In this document: piece after piece, positions 60,570-64,000 of the stretch
How positions within the stretch are numbered: the first letter of the stretch is position 1
Layout of the letters: each line of letters starts with the position of its first letter
From: Mesohalobacter halotolerans
GTDB lineage: Bacteria > Bacteroidota > Bacteroidia > Flavobacteriales > Flavobacteriaceae
DNA length: 64,000 nt
NCBI RefSeq assembly: GCF_006120725.1
Contig: NZ_SWMU01000004.1
Coordinates: 1-64,000 of the forward strand
Direction: 5' to 3'
The notes under the pieces: model-generated
Seen by the model: only the letters and a program-made list of their open reading frames with translations
Told to the model about the DNA's origin: nothing
The model's database searches: none
Position numbers and translations under genes: made by a program

Positions 60570-60626
60570 TACAAACAAAAGCAATAAAAGTCAATTAAAA
60601 ACAGACTAATGTTTAAAATATTTTTT

Positions 60627-60683
60627 TACCATTCGTGTAACTATAAGACTTAATTTTTAGGTTGTTTTGTAACATAAAAGGTA
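60627..60683. promoter_or_regulatory. 57-bp palindromic element, copy 1 (possible AbiEi operator)
   Basis: Begins TACCATTCGTGTAAC and ends GTAACATAAAAGGTA, with imperfect outer arms (TACC..GTnAC) and an inner arm pair around AATTTTT. It differs from copy 2 at 3 of 57 positions (by eye) and lies 104 bases upstream of it. Confidence 0.65.
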
Positions 60684-60730
60684 AAAGTTTTTAGTTTGAC
60701 AGTAGCTACATAAAAAAAATAAACTATATT

Positions 60731-60787
60731 TACCATTCGTGTAACTATAAGACCTAATTTTTAGGTCTTTTTGTAACATAAAAGGTA
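60731..60787. promoter_or_regulatory. 57-bp palindromic element, copy 2, abutting the AbiEi start codon
   Basis: Same element as copy 1, with a better central palindrome AAGACCTAA/TTAGGTCTT. Its last base directly precedes ATG 60788. AbiEi proteins in characterised type IV systems repress their own promoter by binding inverted repeats, so this is a plausible operator pair. Confidence 0.65.
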
Positions 60788-61588
60788 ATGGCAGATAGCG
60801 TATATATTTCAAAAAATCTTGATGAGCAACAACTTCAATTTATGAAGTTATTAGAAGCTTATGAAGTTTTGTATTTCAATATGCAAAATATAGAACAACA
60901 AATCGGGAAATCATTTAATAACCTAAACGAAATATTAGAAAATTTAGTAGATAAAGAATTGTTAATTCGTTTAGAACGCAGTAAATATGCAGTAAACAAT
61001 TATAGCAACACCAATGTACTGGCAACGTTTATAAGTAAAAACAGCAGCATAGCCTATTGGTCGGCTTTGCACTACCATAACCTTACCGAGCGTTTTCCAA
61101 ACATCCTATTTGTAAAAACCACCCAACGTAAACGAGATACGCAAATTCTAGGCACAACTGTAAAGTTCATAACTGTAAAAAATTATAAAAATATAGGAAT
61201 ACAACACATAGGTTATGGCGCTGATAGCTTTAAGATTACAGATGTTGAAATGACGCTAATAGATTGTTTTGACCAACCACGCTATGCAGGCGACTTTGAA
61301 GACCTTATAAAAGCCTTTGTAAGTGCAAAGCTTACCAACAGCAAGTTAGTGGCATATGCCAAAGCCTACAACAATATTGCGGTGACTAAACGCTTAGGGT
61401 TTTTAGCTGAACACTTTCGAGCTGAACAATTAAAATCCTTTATAAAATTTGCTAAATCAAAAGTTAATAAAAAATATAGCCTTATAGATGCCGGCGGTTT
61501 AGAACAAGGAGAATTTGTAAGCCAATGGAAATTACGACTCAATGTATCTTATGATAATTTAAAAGCCATGGCGCAAAACACCTATTAA
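60788..61588 (+). CDS. AbiEi-like antitoxin/transcriptional regulator
   Basis: 266 residues. N-terminal winged-helix segment (about 10-70: FMKLLEAYEVLYFNMQNIEQ, LNEILENLVDKELLIRLERS) followed by an AbiEi C-terminal-type region: STIAYWSALHYHNL-like ISKNSSIAYWSALHYHNLTE, LGTTVKFITVKN, DVEMTLIDCFDQPRYAGDFE. AbiEi is the antitoxin and autoregulator of type IV toxin-antitoxin AbiE systems. Start at ATG 60788, immediately after an operator-like repeat. Nine bases before the AbiEii gene. Confidence 0.85.
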   Translation: MADSVYISKNLDEQQLQFMKLLEAYEVLYFNMQNIEQQIGKSFNNLNEILENLVDKELLIRLERSKYAVNNYSNTNVLATFISKNSSIAYWSALHYHNLTERFPNILFVKTTQRKRDTQILGTTVKFITVKNYKNIGIQHIGYGADSFKITDVEMTLIDCFDQPRYAGDFEDLIKAFVSAKLTNSKLVAYAKAYNNIAVTKRLGFLAEHFRAEQLKSFIKFAKSKVNKKYSLIDAGGLEQGEFVSQWKLRLNVSYDNLKAMAQNTY

Positions 61589-61597
61589 GTTCAATAC

Positions 61598-62446
61598 ATG
61601 ATATTACAAAAAGAAATTATTGAGCAAGCAAAGCAATGGCAAGTACCGGCAGATACGGTAGATAAAGACTATGTATTAGGGCATTTTTTGTCGGTATTTA
61701 TAGAAAAATATAAAGATGACTTGGTCTTTAAAGGCGGTACATGTCTAAGAAAATGTTATATTGAAAATTATCGTTTTTCAGAAGATTTAGATTTTACAGC
61801 CGTTGATAAAGCATTTGTTTTAGAGCAAAAGACACTTTCAAAAATTGTTAAGCAAGTCACCGCTCAAACCGGTATCTTGTTTTTTATAGAACCAATAAAG
61901 AAATTATTGTTTAAAAACGAATTAAAAGGCTACCAAGTTAAACTCAAATATTGGGGTGCAAATCACTCCAGAAATCAAGCTCCACCACCTCACAATAGAT
62001 GGAATACTAAAATAAAACTCGAGATAAGCACAGATGAATCTTTGTTATTAGAATCTTCAACACAAGTCATCATGCATCCTTATTCAGATGCGTTGACAGG
62101 GCTTAACAACATTAACTGTTATGATTTAAAAGAAGTTATATCAGAAAAGTTAAGAGCACTAAAGCAAAGATCTTACACAGCGCCCAGAGATTTTTATGAC
62201 TTGTATTACCTGACAAAGGATTTTAATAAAGAAGACTGGCATACCATAAAACTCTATTTCTTAAAGAAAATGAAGTTAAAGAATTTAGAATATACTTCTC
62301 CAAAAGATTTAATTGAAGAATCTAAACTTACCAATGTAGAAAAAGCTTGGAAAAATAGCATACAGCATCAAATCAAAATAGAAAATCAAGCAGATGCTCA
62401 TAAAATTATAACAACTGTAGCCCAACGCATAAAAAAATATTTATAA
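61598..62446 (+). CDS. AbiEii-like nucleotidyltransferase toxin
   Basis: 282 residues. Diagnostic nucleotidyltransferase motifs: FKGGTCLRKCY (GG-x-T-x-x-R) and RFSEDLDFTA (SEDLDF catalytic acid pair) near residues 45-68, then GYQVKLKYWG and DLKEVISEKLRALKQRSYTA with PRDFYDLYYL. AbiEii/AbiGii toxins modify tRNA or GTP and cause growth arrest in phage abortive infection. All key residues are intact. Co-transcribed with AbiEi (9 bases) and with the helicase (1 base). Confidence 0.9.
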   Translation: MILQKEIIEQAKQWQVPADTVDKDYVLGHFLSVFIEKYKDDLVFKGGTCLRKCYIENYRFSEDLDFTAVDKAFVLEQKTLSKIVKQVTAQTGILFFIEPIKKLLFKNELKGYQVKLKYWGANHSRNQAPPPHNRWNTKIKLEISTDESLLLESSTQVIMHPYSDALTGLNNINCYDLKEVISEKLRALKQRSYTAPRDFYDLYYLTKDFNKEDWHTIKLYFLKKMKLKNLEYTSPKDLIEESKLTNVEKAWKNSIQHQIKIENQADAHKIITTVAQRIKKYL

Positions 62447-62447
62447 A

Positions 62448-64000
62448 ATGGCCAATAACTTTATTTCAAATAAAAGCCCACAAAAAACCTTAAGCGGTCG
62501 CTTAAACAACATCATAAAATTCAGTAAAGAATTACGATGGTTGGTAGGTTTCTTTTACTTCTCAGGTTGGAAAGAAGTCTATCAAAATCTTAAAAATAAT
62601 CCAGATATTAAAATAAAACTTTTAGTAGGCTTACAGGTGGGCAATCACTTAGAGAAAATATTTGAACACGACGTGCAAGATTTAAATTTAAGTAGTGATG
62701 AATATTTTAATGATTTTATGACCTCAATGGGTTTTGCTGTAAATAACGAGCAACAAGACACCAAAGCCTTTTATGAGCAAGTTCATTTTTTTCTGGATAT
62801 GATTCGTCAAGAACGTTTAATCATCAAAAAAACCAGAGAACCCAATCATGCCAAATTGTATTTGTTTGAAATGAATGACGAAGAACGAGCCAAGCATAAT
62901 TTTGAGGGCTATCTTATCACAGGCAGTAGCAATCTAACACGAAGCGGTTTGCAAGGCCAACAAGAATTTAATGTAGAGATTAAAGATTATGGCTACGAAG
63001 AAGCTGTAACCTATTTTGAAGAATCATGGGAATTGGCTATCCCTATTACAGAGTTAGACCAACGCAAACAGCATTTAATTGACTTTATCATTCACCGTTC
63101 TCAAGCCGCATTAGTCAAACCATTTGAAGCTTATGCCTTAGTCTTAAAAACCTATTTAGATCTTCAAAACCAGAAGAAACTAAAACCACAGGTAGAGCGC
63201 TTGCTTGAGGAAAACGGTTTTAAAAAATTTTCATACCAATTAGATGCAGTCAATCAAGCCATTGGTATAATAGAAGAAAATAATGGTGTTGTCATTGCAG
63301 ATGTGGTAGGCTTAGGCAAATCGGTTATCGCTTCGTTAATTGCTCGTCATTTAGATACTAAAGGTATTATTTTATCTCCTCCGGGTCTTATTGGTAATTG
63401 GGAAGACAAAACAGGCTGGGAAGGCTATGTTAGAAATTTTGAGTTGAATGGATGGCGTGTTTACAGTCGTGGTCAGGTTGAAAATCTCGCAGAAGATTTT
63501 GATGATACAGACATTGAAACCGTTATTATAGATGAAGCACATAACTTTAGAAATCAAGATACTGCTGCTTATGAAGCTTTAGTTCAAATATGTAGAGGTA
63601 AAAAAGTAATATTACTTACGGCAACACCGTTTAACAATTCGCCGGCAGATATATTTTCTTTATTAAAACTATTTATCATTCCAGGCTTGTCAACAATAAC
63701 ACTTGAAAACAATTTAGAAGGTTTATTTAGAAGTTATACTTATAGATTTAATAAACTATCTGATATATTAAAAAACTACAATTCTAATAATCCAGATAAA
63801 CGAGACAAAGCTGAAAAATTATACATTAAATTATTAGATAAAGAATTACCTGTTGACCCTAAAATTGTTCGCCAAGAATCGGCAAGATTGGCTAATAAAA
63901 TAAAAGAAGTTATTTCACCAGTAGTGATAAGAAGAAACCGTATAGACTTAGAAAACGATCATGAATACAGCCAAGAAATAGGCGACCTTCCTAAAGTCGC
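62448..64000 (+). CDS. PLD-domain/SNF2-like helicase, partial (runs off window)
   Basis: Starts at ATG 62448, one base after the AbiEii stop; about 517 residues are visible and the 3' end is missing. N-terminal PLD-like nuclease domain (about 1-190): NNIIKFSKELRWLVGFFYFS, His134 in HAKLYLF, and ITGSSNLTRSGLQGQQEFN. Helicase motor: Walker A DVVGLGKSVIASLIARHL (about 285-302), IIDEAHNFRN (motif II, about 361), and LLTATPFNNS (motif III). Such PLD-plus-SF2 proteins act as restriction or defence effectors in several systems. Here it is tied to the AbiE pair. Confidence 0.9.
   Translation, partial: MANNFISNKSPQKTLSGRLNNIIKFSKELRWLVGFFYFSGWKEVYQNLKNNPDIKIKLLVGLQVGNHLEKIFEHDVQDLNLSSDEYFNDFMTSMGFAVNNEQQDTKAFYEQVHFFLDMIRQERLIIKKTREPNHAKLYLFEMNDEERAKHNFEGYLITGSSNLTRSGLQGQQEFNVEIKDYGYEEAVTYFEESWELAIPITELDQRKQHLIDFIIHRSQAALVKPFEAYALVLKTYLDLQNQKKLKPQVERLLEENGFKKFSYQLDAVNQAIGIIEENNGVVIADVVGLGKSVIASLIARHLDTKGIILSPPGLIGNWEDKTGWEGYVRNFELNGWRVYSRGQVENLAEDFDDTDIETVIIDEAHNFRNQDTAAYEALVQICRGKKVILLTATPFNNSPADIFSLLKLFIIPGLSTITLENNLEGLFRSYTYRFNKLSDILKNYNSNNPDKRDKAEKLYIKLLDKELPVDPKIVRQESARLANKIKEVISPVVIRRNRIDLENDHEYSQEIGDLPKV

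Larger units (their letters stand above)
60458..60787. other. Intergenic regulatory region between methyltransferase and AbiEi genes
   Basis: 330 bases without an ORF. It holds two hairpins (60513-60543 and 60552-60569) and two copies of a 57-bp palindromic element (60627-60683 and 60731-60787), which are listed separately. Very AT-rich. Confidence 0.8.

Overview
The window is chromosomal DNA from a low-GC Bacteroidota, most likely a marine-type member of the Flavobacteriaceae. Four signs point there. Promoters fit the Bacteroidota form TTG-N19-TAnnTTTG, seen cleanly upstream of rpsL and rplS. Shine-Dalgarno sites are rare. A giant repetitive secreted protein of the gliding/type IX secretion kind sits at the left edge. 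The gene orders str-S10-spc-alpha-carA-eno-gltA and TetR-ABC1 kinase are flavobacterial. Species cannot be fixed from this alone.

Layout. 1-3755 (minus): 5' part of a very large secreted repeat protein whose C-terminus lies outside. 4038-6453: folE-cysS-yidD. 6450-17072: OmpA lipoprotein, 2-oxoacid dehydrogenase E1 alpha/beta fusion, DUF2911 protein, MeaB GTPase, L31, a 3-keto-disaccharide-type pair (DUF1080 and Gfo/Idh/MocA), a PfkB kinase and monomeric isocitrate dehydrogenase. 17197-32197: housekeeping genes (rplS, apt, S1/CvfB-like protein, LYS1-like dehydrogenase, ABC1 kinase with TetR, uvrB, msrA with a second folE, CocE/NonD peptidase, two thioredoxin-fold proteins, deoD-deoC). 32526-49429: an almost unbroken ribosomal protein array from rpsL to rplQ with fusA, secY, infA, rpmJ and rpoA, with no tuf, map or adk inside. 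49505-57149: carA, fasciclin protein, eno, gltA-azurin, a sodium:solute symporter, a CoA-binding protein and a YkuK-like protein.

The right end (57305-64000) is an accessory defence-type region. It holds an Eco57I-class DNA methyltransferase/restriction gene interrupted by an in-frame amber codon, an AbiEi/AbiEii-type pair preceded by two nearly identical 57-bp palindromic repeats, and, one base after abiEii, a PLD-nuclease/SNF2-like helicase that runs off the window. This island is the best candidate for an incompletely described system. The AbiE pair and helicase look co-transcribed behind a duplicated operator, while the methylase is transcribed separately.

Other points worth a look: a small membrane-protein gene downstream of uvrB broken by one in-frame TAA, a 35-bp-period array of four palindromes upstream of the symporter gene, two divergent folE genes, and a 588-bp DNA repeat with a base-composition step in the giant surface protein. 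No tRNA, rRNA, CRISPR array, insertion sequence or prophage was found.
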